From NCBI GenBank assembly GCA_045106875.1, contig JBGCFK010000183.1, forward strand, positions 1 through 10,627: a DNA stretch of 10,627 bases, read 5' to 3'. Source of the stretch: Thermohalobaculum sp045106875. Lineage in GTDB: Bacteria; Pseudomonadota; Alphaproteobacteria; Rhodobacterales; Rhodobacteraceae. Position 1 is the stretch's first letter. Every line of letters starts with the position of its first letter. The notes beneath the pieces were generated by a model. That model was given only the letters and a program-made list of their open reading frames with translations, searched no databases and had not been told where the DNA came from. This document shows, one piece after another, positions 1 through 6,236 of the stretch. A program made the translations under genes and the position numbers.

Positions 1-1
1 C

Positions 2-676
2 TGCCGGGCAATGGATGTCGAGCCAACCGCACCGATCCGCCAGGCCGAGAACAAAGCGGCACGAGATATGGTCGTGCGCACCCGCGAGCGTTTCAATCTC
101 TACCCTGAACGTCTTGTCGGTGACACGGGATACGGCAATGCGGAGATGCTCGGCTGGCTGGTCGAGGATCAGGGCATAGAGCCATTCATGCCTGTCATCG
201 ACAAATCGAGACGATCGGACGAGACCTTCTCCCGGTCAGATTTTGCTTATGACCACAGCGAGGACGCGTATCGCTGCCCTGCAGGGCACTGGCTCCGCCA
301 GTACCGTCGTCCCTTCAAGGCCGCCCGCGATGCCGTAGATGACGACGGCCAGCGCCGATATCGCGCCAGCAAACAGGACTGTGATGTATGCCCGCTTAAG
401 CCCCGCTGCACGCCCAAGGAACCTGCTCGAAAGATCCTGCGATCAGTTCACGAAGGCGCGCGAGATATGGCTCGGGACATTGCCAAGACAGACGCCTATG
501 TCGACGCAATGCGTGCCAGGAAGAAAGTCGAGATGCTGTTCGCCCATCTGAAGCGTATCCTGAAACTCGATCGTCTCCGCCTACGTGGACCGCAAGGGGC
601 AAGGGACGAATTCCTACTCGCCGCGACAGCTCAGAACCTCAGGAAACTCGCAAAGCTCGTTCCAAAGTCAGCCTGA
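2..676 (+). CDS. IS1182-family transposase, C-terminal part (5' end outside window)
   Basis: This is a DDE transposase that would catalyse cut-and-paste movement of its own insertion sequence. The frame is open to the left edge, so the ATG at 11 is internal and the first catalytic Asp lies upstream of the window. Numbered from that ATG, the second catalytic Asp is probably D38 in GDTGYG. A cysteine-bearing insert follows (C89, C124, C127, C133; pattern DCDVCPLKPRC), and the glutamate is E174 in KKVEMLFAHLKRILKL. The end matches the usual IS1182 C-terminus (RLRLRGPQGARDEF and AQNLRKLAKL). The visible reading frame has no frameshift or stop, so this end looks intact and may be functional. The N-terminal half cannot be judged. 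Confidence 0.9.
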   Translation, partial: CRAMDVEPTAPIRQAENKAARDMVVRTRERFNLYPERLVGDTGYGNAEMLGWLVEDQGIEPFMPVIDKSRRSDETFSRSDFAYDHSEDAYRCPAGHWLRQYRRPFKAARDAVDDDGQRRYRASKQDCDVCPLKPRCTPKEPARKILRSVHEGARDMARDIAKTDAYVDAMRARKKVEMLFAHLKRILKLDRLRLRGPQGARDEFLLAATAQNLRKLAKLVPKSA

Positions 677-722
677 ACCCGAAACCTCCCGCTGAGCAAC
701 GTTCTGCACGCCGATCAAGAAT

Positions 723-742
723 CGATTTTTTCAACAAAATCG
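723..742. terminator. Hairpin at the IS right end
   Basis: A perfect 7-bp stem (723-729 with 736-742) with a 6-nt loop lies 47 nt after the transposase stop. The stem is T-rich on one arm and A-rich on the other, so it could end transcription in either direction. It may equally be simply part of the IS terminal inverted repeat. Confidence 0.35.
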
Positions 743-750
743 GCCCTCAG

Positions 751-868
751 CTGCCTTTCGCCAACGCCCCTGATTGTTGCGGTCGCGTTCTCGTTTGCCG
801 ACATTCGCGGCAGGTGCGAAGGCCGGGACGAAGCCAACTCACACAATCGGGGACAAACCTGCCGTCCG
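751..868 (+). repeat. Inverted repeat copy A (118 bp)
   Basis: This stretch matches the reverse complement of 4348-4465 without gaps. I count 18 mismatches in 118 positions, about 85% identity. The best conserved blocks are TCGTTTGCCG, CATTCGCGGC, ACACAATCGGGGAC and GCCGTCCG. Its outer edge touches the presumed right end of the insertion sequence. Both strands contain short open frames here, but no start with a ribosome-binding site or recognisable protein was seen. I take it as a non-coding dispersed repeat. Confidence 0.85.
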
Positions 869-886
869 TTCAAACGTGTCGAGTGA

Positions 887-906
887 CTGCTCCTGACCAA
901 GAGCAG
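887..906 (-). terminator. Hairpin downstream of the hydrolase gene
   Basis: CTGCTC (887-892) and GAGCAG (901-906) form a 6-bp stem with an 8-nt loop, 12 nt beyond the stop codon of the hydrolase. There is no T-tract on the minus-strand side, so it is a weak terminator candidate. Confidence 0.25.
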
Positions 907-917
907 AAGCGATGGTG

Positions 918-1670
918 TCACGTGAGCCTCAGGAAGCTTCTCACATGGGGCAGCACAGCGTCCTTCATCGCAAAAGCCTGCCCGTGATCGAGACCTGGCA
1001 GCCGCGCAAACGATGCATCCTTCAACATCGAAGCAGCTTTCTCAGCTGGCAAAGATCTGGGATCGGCTTCGCCAACGTACATGAGACATGGCATTTCCAT
1101 TTTTTCGAGGGCTTGTGCAATTGATGGTCGCTTTGCAAGCACTGCGTGGATAGCAAAAAAATCGTTTTCGAGCACTGCGTTCATGTATTCACTTGGCACG
1201 CTTTCAACAGAAATTCCGAAGAACTCCAAAACGGCAGACCGAACGTCATCGTGATCGGTCTGGTAGCCGTTGATGGGCACCCTAAGATCGATTTCGTATG
1301 GAGAACTGCCGCCAATTATGAATGCGCTCACGCGTTCTGCAGCGATATTCGCAAGCTCGAACCCAACCCGTCCACCAAGCGAGTAGCCCCAGAAAATAGC
1401 GGTATCCAAACCCAGATCGTCCATGATGGCGACAATGTCCCGGGCAAGCATTGATCCTTCGTATGACAGGGGGTCATGCGGCTTATCACTTTGGCCATGC
1501 CCACGTGCGTCGATCAAGATCAGAGAGAAGTCATCCGCTAGTTCATCCACGTATCCGACTGCCTGCCATCTGGATCCGCTGCCCATTACGCCATGATGTA
1601 ACAGGATGGGCGGGCCGACGCCGATGACATCGTAGTGGATAGAAAGCCCCTGTGATTGAACCACTGGCAT
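918..1670 (-). CDS. Alpha/beta-fold hydrolase
   Basis: This is a 250-aa soluble enzyme of the alpha/beta hydrolase fold, probably a carboxylesterase or lactonase-like hydrolase; the substrate cannot be read from the sequence. The catalytic triad is visible: Ser97 in the nucleophile elbow GYSLGG, probable acid Asp203 in GEADP, and His229 in GLDHG. The oxyanion-hole region is HHGVMGSGSRW (25-35), and DARGHGQSD (54-62) is typical of the family. The reading frame is open further upstream to 1937. I chose the ATG at 1670 because family similarity begins there (MPVVQSQGLSIHYD) and a GAGG ribosome-binding site lies about 7 nt before it. No signal peptide is visible. It stands alone, with long non-coding flanks, so the context does not indicate a pathway. 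The length is normal for the family and the gene looks intact. Confidence 0.9.
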   Translation of the reverse strand: MPVVQSQGLSIHYDVIGVGPPILLHHGVMGSGSRWQAVGYVDELADDFSLILIDARGHGQSDKPHDPLSYEGSMLARDIVAIMDDLGLDTAIFWGYSLGGRVGFELANIAAERVSAFIIGGSSPYEIDLRVPINGYQTDHDDVRSAVLEFFGISVESVPSEYMNAVLENDFFAIHAVLAKRPSIAQALEKMEMPCLMYVGEADPRSLPAEKAASMLKDASFARLPGLDHGQAFAMKDAVLPHVRSFLRLT

Positions 1671-2192
1671 ACCGCACCTCAATGTGTGAGGGATGCTAGG
1701 CTGCCAGCCTCGCCATCCACATGCAAGAAGCCGTCTGCTCAAGTATGATTTCTGAGCGATAACCTCGCTTCCGCTAGCCGTACGTACCAGACATTGGCTT
1801 GATCCGCAGCATGAGTGAGACTGGGCTCCAAGCCGACATCCGACGGTTTCAGTAGGGCCTGTATCGCTTGAATGACTGCTTTTGAGGTAGGTCCGGGAAC
1901 GCCATGCGCCGCCAACGAATGTCGTTTCGCAGCCCATCGGTCAGAAGGGTGATGTAAGTCAGGGCTGACTGCGGTCATTCATGGCGCGACGCATCAAGGT
2001 TGACTATTGGCCTGGGCTGACGCCCGTCGCGGCGCGCAAATTGCGCATTGTTGCGATGCAGCGAACGACCGTACTGAGCCCCAATGTACCGGATGCTGCA
2101 AAGGGCACGAATGTCCTTTCCGAAGGAATATGTTCGCGTCCTACGCTTCGTCAGCACAAACAAATAGCGAAGCCGCGCTGACAGAAACGGCC
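1671..2192. other. Non-coding gap between hydrolase and ClpP-like gene
   Basis: These 522 bases contain only short open frames without recognisable products. The longest clean one, 1739-1978 on the minus strand (79 codons), has no ribosome-binding site and no family resemblance. Visible structures are a 13-bp palindrome at 1698-1710 and a stem GTCAGC (2150-2155) with GCTGAC (2177-2182). The latter lies just downstream of the ClpP-like gene stop and overlaps a competing stem GCTTCG (2145-2150) with CGAAGC (2168-2173). The right half resembles the dispersed intergenic repeats common in Roseobacter genomes, an impression I cannot verify. Confidence 0.5.
1698..1710. promoter_or_regulatory. Palindrome upstream of the hydrolase gene
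   Basis: AGGCTG-C-CAGCCT is a perfect inverted repeat of 6-bp arms with one central base, 28 nt before the hydrolase start codon. The position suits an operator or a leader hairpin. No matching regulator is encoded nearby and no clear -35/-10 pair was seen. Confidence 0.3.
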
Positions 2193-3554
2193 TTAACTAT
2201 TTACACATAAAGTGTTCCCAGACGTTTCATTCAGTATGCATTGCGTTCCTTGTTGCTTCGATATGCGGCTGCCGGAAGCTCCGTTAATTCGGACAAATTG
2301 ACTTGTCTCACCATAGGGAGCTGCTCCAATGTCCACGACCGTTCGAGCACCAGATGGCCAATCGAACACATGCCGTGTCAGGGGGCGGTTGTCTTTCGCT
2401 GCGAAGATCACGCTGTGAAGACAAGGATCGCTATCGGTCACCTCGTTGGATGAACCCCAGATTTCACAGCGCGCGATGCGGCGGGCATCCGCGCCCAACT
2501 CATCGCGTAGCCCAAGTGTTCGGAATTCCGTCTTGGGATGCAGAAGCACCGTTGTGTTGTAGTTTCTCATTCCATACTGCGCACCACATGCGCCCACGTA
2601 AGTATCGGTCGCTTCATCATGGCCACAAACAGCAACAGAGTTGTTTCGCACTGCTACTTTGCAGCCCACACCGGAATATCCTGCCCGGATCGAAGCGACA
2701 TCTTCTGTCTGGCCTTCAAACGCACGAGGCGCGTTTACGAATTTTTCGACGCTGTAGGCGTTCAGGGAGTCAAAGCCGTAGATGGCATCCCCCAAAACCC
2801 CGTCATTCCCGTTCAACTCGGAGGGCAACGCCACGGGATAGGCCAGCGCATTTTCGCACGCATACTGCGGTTTCTTCGCCCCCGGTGGTGTATCGGGTAG
2901 GCCCTCTATAAAAATACGCCAACGCTCTGCTTCTTCCACCGTAGTAACGTAGAACATCTTCGATCCCGGCGTGCCTGTTATCTTCGCCATGAGTTCGGAC
3001 TCGATCATGCGTGCCGTACCCCAAGGCTCGCGGGTGTTAGCCAAGGTGAGGATGTCAAAAACCGTCTCAAGGCCCAGCCTATAGACGCTTTCGATGTCAT
3101 TGGAGGTGTAAGAACGCGCTTCATCCGCTTCAAGATATGGGCGGTGAAATCCAAGCTGTGCTCGGTAGTGCATACTCCGGCTCAGGCCCGCGACCTCGCC
3201 GCCTTGGTAGTTACCCATCATAAACATGATGGCGCAAATAGAGGCGCAGAGCGCCTCGTCCTCAATGTACGTACTAACCCCGCTCTCTAATATGAAACTG
3301 GCCATCTCAAGGCCCTCGATCACGCTGCCCCCAGGACTATCGAGACAGAGCACAGACCCCGAAGTGCTTTCGCCATTGTGCACCAACAGATGACCGGAGA
3401 GCGCCTTCAGACGTGCCGCGTCTCCGCGTGTGATCTCACCCTCGATTTCAACGCGGCAGTCCCCAGTCTGCACGATACTGATGTCAGCAGCGATTGCTGT
3501 GGTTCCGATGAATAGCAAGCAGACGGTACCGGTTAACCAGACAAATGAAACCAT
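2193..3554 (-). CDS. Exported ClpP/crotonase-fold protein with cysteine-bearing C-terminal region
   Basis: The 453-aa product starts with a signal peptide (hydrophobic core about residues 5-20, likely cleavage after AIA at 20-22), so it should act in the periplasm. Residues about 25-190 resemble the ClpP-like periplasmic proteins of COG3904. They include LCLDSPGGSVIEGLEMA (69-85, strand plus oxyanion glycines), ALCASICAIMFMMG (101-114) with Ser105 in the catalytic serine position, and GFHRPY (135-140) with His137 as candidate base. A peptidase function is inferred from this fold; the third triad residue was not identified. The remaining ~260 residues hold 8 of the 12 mature cysteines, fitting disulfide bonds, and end in CILNETSGNTLCV. 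I recall similar C-terminal modules in other alphaproteobacterial secreted proteins. The ATG at 3554 is the only in-frame start after a stop 16 nt upstream. A weak AAGG lies 13 nt before it. The substrate is unknown. Confidence 0.8.
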   Translation of the reverse strand: MVSFVWLTGTVCLLFIGTTAIAADISIVQTGDCRVEIEGEITRGDAARLKALSGHLLVHNGESTSGSVLCLDSPGGSVIEGLEMASFILESGVSTYIEDEALCASICAIMFMMGNYQGGEVAGLSRSMHYRAQLGFHRPYLEADEARSYTSNDIESVYRLGLETVFDILTLANTREPWGTARMIESELMAKITGTPGSKMFYVTTVEEAERWRIFIEGLPDTPPGAKKPQYACENALAYPVALPSELNGNDGVLGDAIYGFDSLNAYSVEKFVNAPRAFEGQTEDVASIRAGYSGVGCKVAVRNNSVAVCGHDEATDTYVGACGAQYGMRNYNTTVLLHPKTEFRTLGLRDELGADARRIARCEIWGSSNEVTDSDPCLHSVIFAAKDNRPLTRHVFDWPSGARTVVDIGAAPYGETSQFVRINGASGSRISKQQGTQCILNETSGNTLCVNS

Positions 3555-3680
3555 AGCTATTTGACTACCTTATAGGACCACGTTTTTTTGCGAAATGCTC
3601 CTAATCATGCGGCCTTGGTGTTGAAGGTGCAACCTACACTCGCAGCATACTGGTAAAGACTGCATTTCAAGTAGTGTATT

Positions 3681-3708
3681 TTGACAGCAGACTTTGGCGC
3701 TCAATAAT
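3681..3708 (+). promoter_or_regulatory. Sigma-70-like promoter pointing into a gene-free stretch
   Basis: TTGACA (3681-3686) is a perfect -35 consensus. After a 16-nt spacer, AATAAT (3703-3708) matches five of six -10 positions. Transcription would run right, into the structured gap and then antisense to the lipoprotein gene. The only nearby frame is a 27-codon one from 3713, with no ribosome-binding site. It could drive a small RNA or be a relic. Confidence 0.4.
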
Positions 3709-3791
3709 CAAATGAGCGCTTCGTCCCGGCTGCTGACCTTAAGGGCTCTTCGAGCTAGAAATTTCCCGACTGAAACCGTCAGATGGCGGCT

Positions 3792-3847
3792 CTGAGCCCA
3801 AACCCACGTGGGTCGAATTGCTATCGAAGGGGTGGATTTCGGCTCAG
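3792..3847. other. Nested inverted repeats in the gap
   Basis: The outer arms CTGAGCC (3792-3798) and GGCTCAG (3841-3847) continue, after a C-C mismatch, with AAA/TTT. They enclose the 12-bp palindrome at 3802-3813. The stretch can fold as RNA on either strand. No T-tract follows on the plus strand, so it is not a standard terminator. Confidence 0.4.
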
Positions 3848-3881
3848 TGCATAATAGTTCGTCAAGGCCAAATGCCCTAGA

Positions 3882-4256
3882 TCAACTGTCGTTGCAGATC
3901 ACACGATAACGAAGGTTAACGATTTTGCCGAGCAATCCTTCAGTCTTAAGGCGCTCTTGGCGTAGCACTATCTCATGCCCACTTGGACAATGCCCACCTT
4001 CCGAGATGTGCTCGCTTAGCCGTTTCATTCGACGCGCTTCCGCTTCGGCATCGCCGGCAGGGTAGATGGCGTCTGCCGTGGCGATAAAGTAAAACTTGGT
4101 TTTCGGCTTTCCATCATTTACCTGCAATATTGTAAGTCGTTCCTGTTCCCGTTCTGGAAATTCCGCGACTGGGTAGAACCCGTTCTGCGAAATGGCGGCC
4201 CGACCGCATGCGCTCAAAGCCAACATCAAAAAGAAAACAGTCACCATCTGTTTCAT
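3882..4256 (-). CDS. Small lipoprotein of unknown function
   Basis: The 124-aa product has a short lipoprotein signal peptide: MKQM, hydrophobic core VTVFFLMLA, then lipobox LSAC with Cys17 as the lipidated residue. It should therefore be membrane-anchored on the periplasmic side. The mature part has two further cysteines, Cys90 in HCPSGHEIV and Cys121 in the C-terminal YRVICNDS, well placed for one disulfide. Small alphaproteobacterial exported proteins with a CPxG motif followed by a C-terminal cysteine exist, but I know no function for them. The open frame begins at 4319. I prefer the ATG at 4256 because the signal peptide begins there and a GAAGGGAA ribosome-binding site lies about 6 nt before it. 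The ClpP-like gene follows on the same strand after 327 bases, too far to assume an operon. The gene looks less GC-rich than the integrase region. Confidence 0.75.
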   Translation of the reverse strand: MKQMVTVFFLMLALSACGRAAISQNGFYPVAEFPEREQERLTILQVNDGKPKTKFYFIATADAIYPAGDAEAEARRMKRLSEHISEGGHCPSGHEIVLRQERLKTEGLLGKIVNLRYRVICNDS

Positions 4257-4332
4257 GCAATTCCCTTCCATTGCGTCGCAAGCACGAGCTGAGTTCGCGG
4301 TAACATAACCAACATTCACATAGAAAGACTAA

Positions 4333-4351
4333 TCCGGGTCGAGAACCCGGA
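4333..4351. terminator. Hairpin at the inner edge of repeat copy B
   Basis: TCCGGGT (4333-4339) and ACCCGGA (4345-4351) form a perfect 7-bp GC-rich stem with a 5-nt loop. On the minus strand it is followed by the moderately T-rich TTAGTCTTTC, so it could weakly terminate leftward transcription entering the lipoprotein gene. Copy A lacks this hairpin. Confidence 0.35.
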
Positions 4352-4465
4352 CGGCAGCTTCGTCCCCGATTGTGTGAACTGGCTGCGCCCGGATCTTCGC
4401 GCTTGCCGCGAATGACGGCAAACGAGAGCGCGACTGCTATAATCAGGGGAGTTGGCGAACGGCAG
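4348..4465 (-). repeat. Inverted repeat copy B (118 bp)
   Basis: The reverse complement of this stretch aligns without gaps to 751-868 with 18 mismatches in 118 positions. The conserved blocks are spread over the whole length. Beyond both ends the two copies diverge at once, so the boundaries are sharp. With copy A it encloses the hydrolase, ClpP-like and lipoprotein genes. Confidence 0.85.
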
Positions 4466-4822
4466 GCCTCGGATGAGTCAGTCGACCGGTTAGAGCCCAG
4501 CGGCTGGATTTGTCCCGCAGCCCGGTCGCTCACGATCCCTTCGGCGTATCGCTGCCTGAGAATGAGACCGCGTTCGACCGAAGCTGCTGCCACGGCTCGA
4601 GAGGCGTTTTGTGAGTTGTGGCAAACGTTCGATTTCATTTCCATGAGACCGAGTGCCACCGATATCGAAGTGTTTAGGTTGGCGATCCGGAAAACTGCTG
4701 ATTTTCAATGCCTTACGAACAATTCACCAAACTGGCGCAGTCATCAGGTTCAGAGAATTTGGCGCCGAGAGAACGCATTCTCGGGGCTTCGCACGATCCA
4801 AGGTGAACAGCCCTTCCTCCAT

Positions 4823-4846
4823 AACCCTATGAAACAAGGGGTTTTT
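4823..4846 (+). terminator. Weak hairpin with T-run
   Basis: AACCCT (4823-4828) pairs with GGGGTT (4838-4843) through five Watson-Crick pairs and one wobble, with a 9-nt loop. The TTTTT run (4842-4846) partly overlaps the stem. It looks like a weak intrinsic terminator, although no plus-strand gene precedes it. It may be a remnant of whatever lay left of the integrated element. Confidence 0.3.
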
Positions 4847-5052
4847 CCGCCTGCATGGCGAAGCAGAGAACGAGTTGGAAAGGTTCAGTGGCGGGCAGGA
4901 TGAAAATATAACCGAAGTTGCCGCTCGCTGCAGTCCGCTGCAAAAATTATTTTGAAACAGATGGATAAAGCTTTTCTGGGCAAAGGCAGCCTTGCAGTTC
5001 CTCGCAGCTGGACGCAGCAAATCGCAGGTTTTATGGTGGGACGATAACGGGG

Positions 5053-5064
5053 GTCGATATCGAC
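5053..5064. promoter_or_regulatory. Palindrome abutting the integrase ribosome-binding site
   Basis: GTCGATATCGAC is a perfect 12-bp palindrome ending one base before the integrase Shine-Dalgarno sequence. A dimeric repressor bound here, or an RNA hairpin formed here, would interfere with integrase expression. The AlpA-type protein of the same cassette is a candidate ligand, by inference only. Confidence 0.4.
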
Positions 5065-5069
5065 GGGAG
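5065..5069 (+). promoter_or_regulatory. Ribosome-binding site deciding a TTG start
   Basis: GGGAG at 5065-5069 is followed after 6 nt by TTG at 5076, which is in frame with the integrase. The nearest upstream ATG (4992) adds 28 residues with no family resemblance. Confidence 0.6.
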
Positions 5070-5075
5070 TATAAT

Positions 5076-6236
5076 TTGCCGCGCATCCTGCACAACGCTC
5101 TGACGGCCGTGAAGGTCTCCAAAGTATCCGAGCCCGGGTATTACGCGGACGGCAACGGCCTCTATCTTTCCGTCTCCGATACGGGGGCCAAGTCATGGAT
5201 CTGGCGCGGCACGGTACGCGGCCGCCGGCGGGAACTCGGACTCGGATCGACGTCGCTCTACTCGCTCGCAGAGGCGCGGGAGGCGGCGCGCGACTACCGA
5301 AAGGCCGCCCGCGAGGGTCGCGACCCGAAGGAAGAGCGCGACGCCGCACGACGGCGCGAGTTGACCTTCCAGGAAGCGGCCCAGCGCTTCTGGAAGGACA
5401 CTGTGGCGCCCGCCAAGTCCGAGAAGGATGCGCGGCTTTGGCAGAGCATGATGGCCGCCTACGCGCTACCGAGGATCGGCGGTCTGCCGGTGGCGCGGAT
5501 CGGGCCGGACGACATCCTGGCTGTGTTGAAACCCATCTGGATGGAAAAGCCCGAAACGGCTCGGCGGGTGCTTGCGCGCATGCGCCATGTGTTCGACTGG
5601 GCAGTAGTCGGCGGCTTTCGGACGGAGGCCAATCCAACGGCGAGCGTCCGCGCCGCGTTGCCCCGCCAGCCGAATGCAAAGGGCCACTTTGCGGCCCTAG
5701 CTTATCCCGAATTGCCGGATCTCATGCGGACGCTCGAGCGGACCAAAGGGATGGGTGCCTTGGCTTTGCGCTTCACGATCTTGACTGCTGTGCGTTCCGG
5801 GGAAACCCGCGGCGCCACTTGGGGGGAGGTCGATCTGGAAAAAGCAGCCTGGGGGATTCCTCCCGAACGCATGAAGGCGCAGAACGGGCATCGGGTGCCG
5901 TTATCCGACCCCGTACTCGACATCCTGAGGCACGTGGAGCCGCTTCCGGATACTCTGGTGTTCCCAAGCTCGAAAGTTGGGCGCCCTCTGTCGGACATGA
6001 CCCTCTCCGCAGTTCTGCGTCGACTCGGGGTGGACGCAACGGTGCACGGGTTCCGGTCGACCTTCCGGGATTGGGCCGAGGAGCAGACAGACTTCGCGCA
6101 TGAGATTAAGGAAGCGGCGCTCGCGCACCGGGTCTCGAACGCGGTTGAGCGTGCATATCGCCGAACGGATCTCTTCGACCGCCGCCGAGAGCTTATGAAC
6201 GCCTGGGCGGCGTTCTGTTTGGGGGGCGCTTCGTGA
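5076..6236 (+). CDS. P4-type tyrosine integrase
   Basis: The product is a 386-aa site-specific recombinase that would insert and, with an AlpA-type factor, excise the element. With the TTG at 5076 as residue 1, residues about 5-80 form the arm-binding DUF4102 domain (LTAVKVSKV, then ADGNGLYLSVS, WIWRGTVRGRRRELGLGS, SLAEAREAARDYR). The core-binding domain follows at about 95-190. The catalytic domain carries Arg240 (TAVRSGETRG), probable Lys267 (ERMKAQNGH), His324 and Arg327 (HGFRSTFRDW), His351 (ALAHR) and nucleophile Tyr361 (VERAYRR). All key residues are present and the length is typical, so it looks functional. The start choice rests on the GGGAG ribosome-binding site and on where family similarity begins. 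The stop overlaps the next start (GTGA), implying translational coupling. Confidence 0.93.
   Translation: MPRILHNALTAVKVSKVSEPGYYADGNGLYLSVSDTGAKSWIWRGTVRGRRRELGLGSTSLYSLAEAREAARDYRKAAREGRDPKEERDAARRRELTFQEAAQRFWKDTVAPAKSEKDARLWQSMMAAYALPRIGGLPVARIGPDDILAVLKPIWMEKPETARRVLARMRHVFDWAVVGGFRTEANPTASVRAALPRQPNAKGHFAALAYPELPDLMRTLERTKGMGALALRFTILTAVRSGETRGATWGEVDLEKAAWGIPPERMKAQNGHRVPLSDPVLDILRHVEPLPDTLVFPSSKVGRPLSDMTLSAVLRRLGVDATVHGFRSTFRDWAEEQTDFAHEIKEAALAHRVSNAVERAYRRTDLFDRRRELMNAWAAFCLGGAS

Larger units (their letters stand above)
1..745 (+). mobile_element. IS1182-family insertion sequence, right-hand part
   Basis: The left end lies outside the window. The right part carries the C-terminal half of a DDE transposase and ends in a short non-coding tail. 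That tail contains a hairpin at 723-742 (CGATTTT, loop TTCAAC, AAAATCG). The TTTTTCAACA core resembles the ends of IS1182-type elements, which is family knowledge recalled rather than computed. The exact right terminus is not proven because the partner inverted repeat is not visible. I place it near 745 because a different repeat, shared with 4348-4465, begins at 751. Confidence 0.7.
3555..3881. other. Non-coding gap between ClpP-like gene and lipoprotein gene
   Basis: These 327 bases hold no convincing gene. They contain a plus-strand promoter-like pair (3681-3708), followed by a structured stretch: a perfect palindrome ACCCACGTGGGT (3802-3813) inside a larger stem, CTGAGCC (3792-3798) with GGCTCAG (3841-3847). 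The stem extends by AAA/TTT after one mismatch. The promoter for the ClpP-like gene should also lie here on the minus strand, but I could not identify it. Confidence 0.55.
4257..5075. other. Non-coding gap between lipoprotein gene and integrase
   Basis: These 819 bases carry repeat copy B (4348-4465), a hairpin at its inner edge (4333-4351), a weak hairpin with T-run (4823-4846) and a palindrome just before the integrase (5053-5064). Open frames crossing it, such as 4370-4903 plus and 4114-4659 minus, lack ribosome-binding sites and recognisable products. P4-type integrases usually sit beside the 3' end of a tRNA gene, but no tRNA arms (for example a GGTTCRA T-loop in context) could be found here, so the attachment site remains undefined. 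Confidence 0.5.

Noticed and set aside
1671..1937. N-terminal extension of the hydrolase frame
   Set aside because: The 89 extra residues show no signal peptide or domain, whereas the ATG at 1670 has a good ribosome-binding site and starts the conserved fold.
1739..1978. 79-codon minus-strand frame upstream of the hydrolase
   Set aside because: No ribosome-binding site and no family resemblance; most likely chance or a decayed fragment.
740..4475. Target-site duplication outside the 118-bp repeats
   Set aside because: The flanks share only a loose CCTC-like string (745-750 and 4467-4471), not an exact direct repeat.
4370..4903. 177-codon plus-strand frame through repeat copy B
   Set aside because: Its N-terminal part is only the translation of the 118-bp repeat, and copy A is not followed by a matching continuation. 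No ribosome-binding site was seen.
4740..5075. tRNA gene or tRNA 3' end as attachment site left of the integrase
   Set aside because: I looked for a T-loop and acceptor arm on both strands and found no convincing cloverleaf.
5195..6103. 302-codon plus-strand frame overlapping the integrase
   Set aside because: It is the shifted-frame shadow of a clear integrase whose catalytic residues are all in the other frame.
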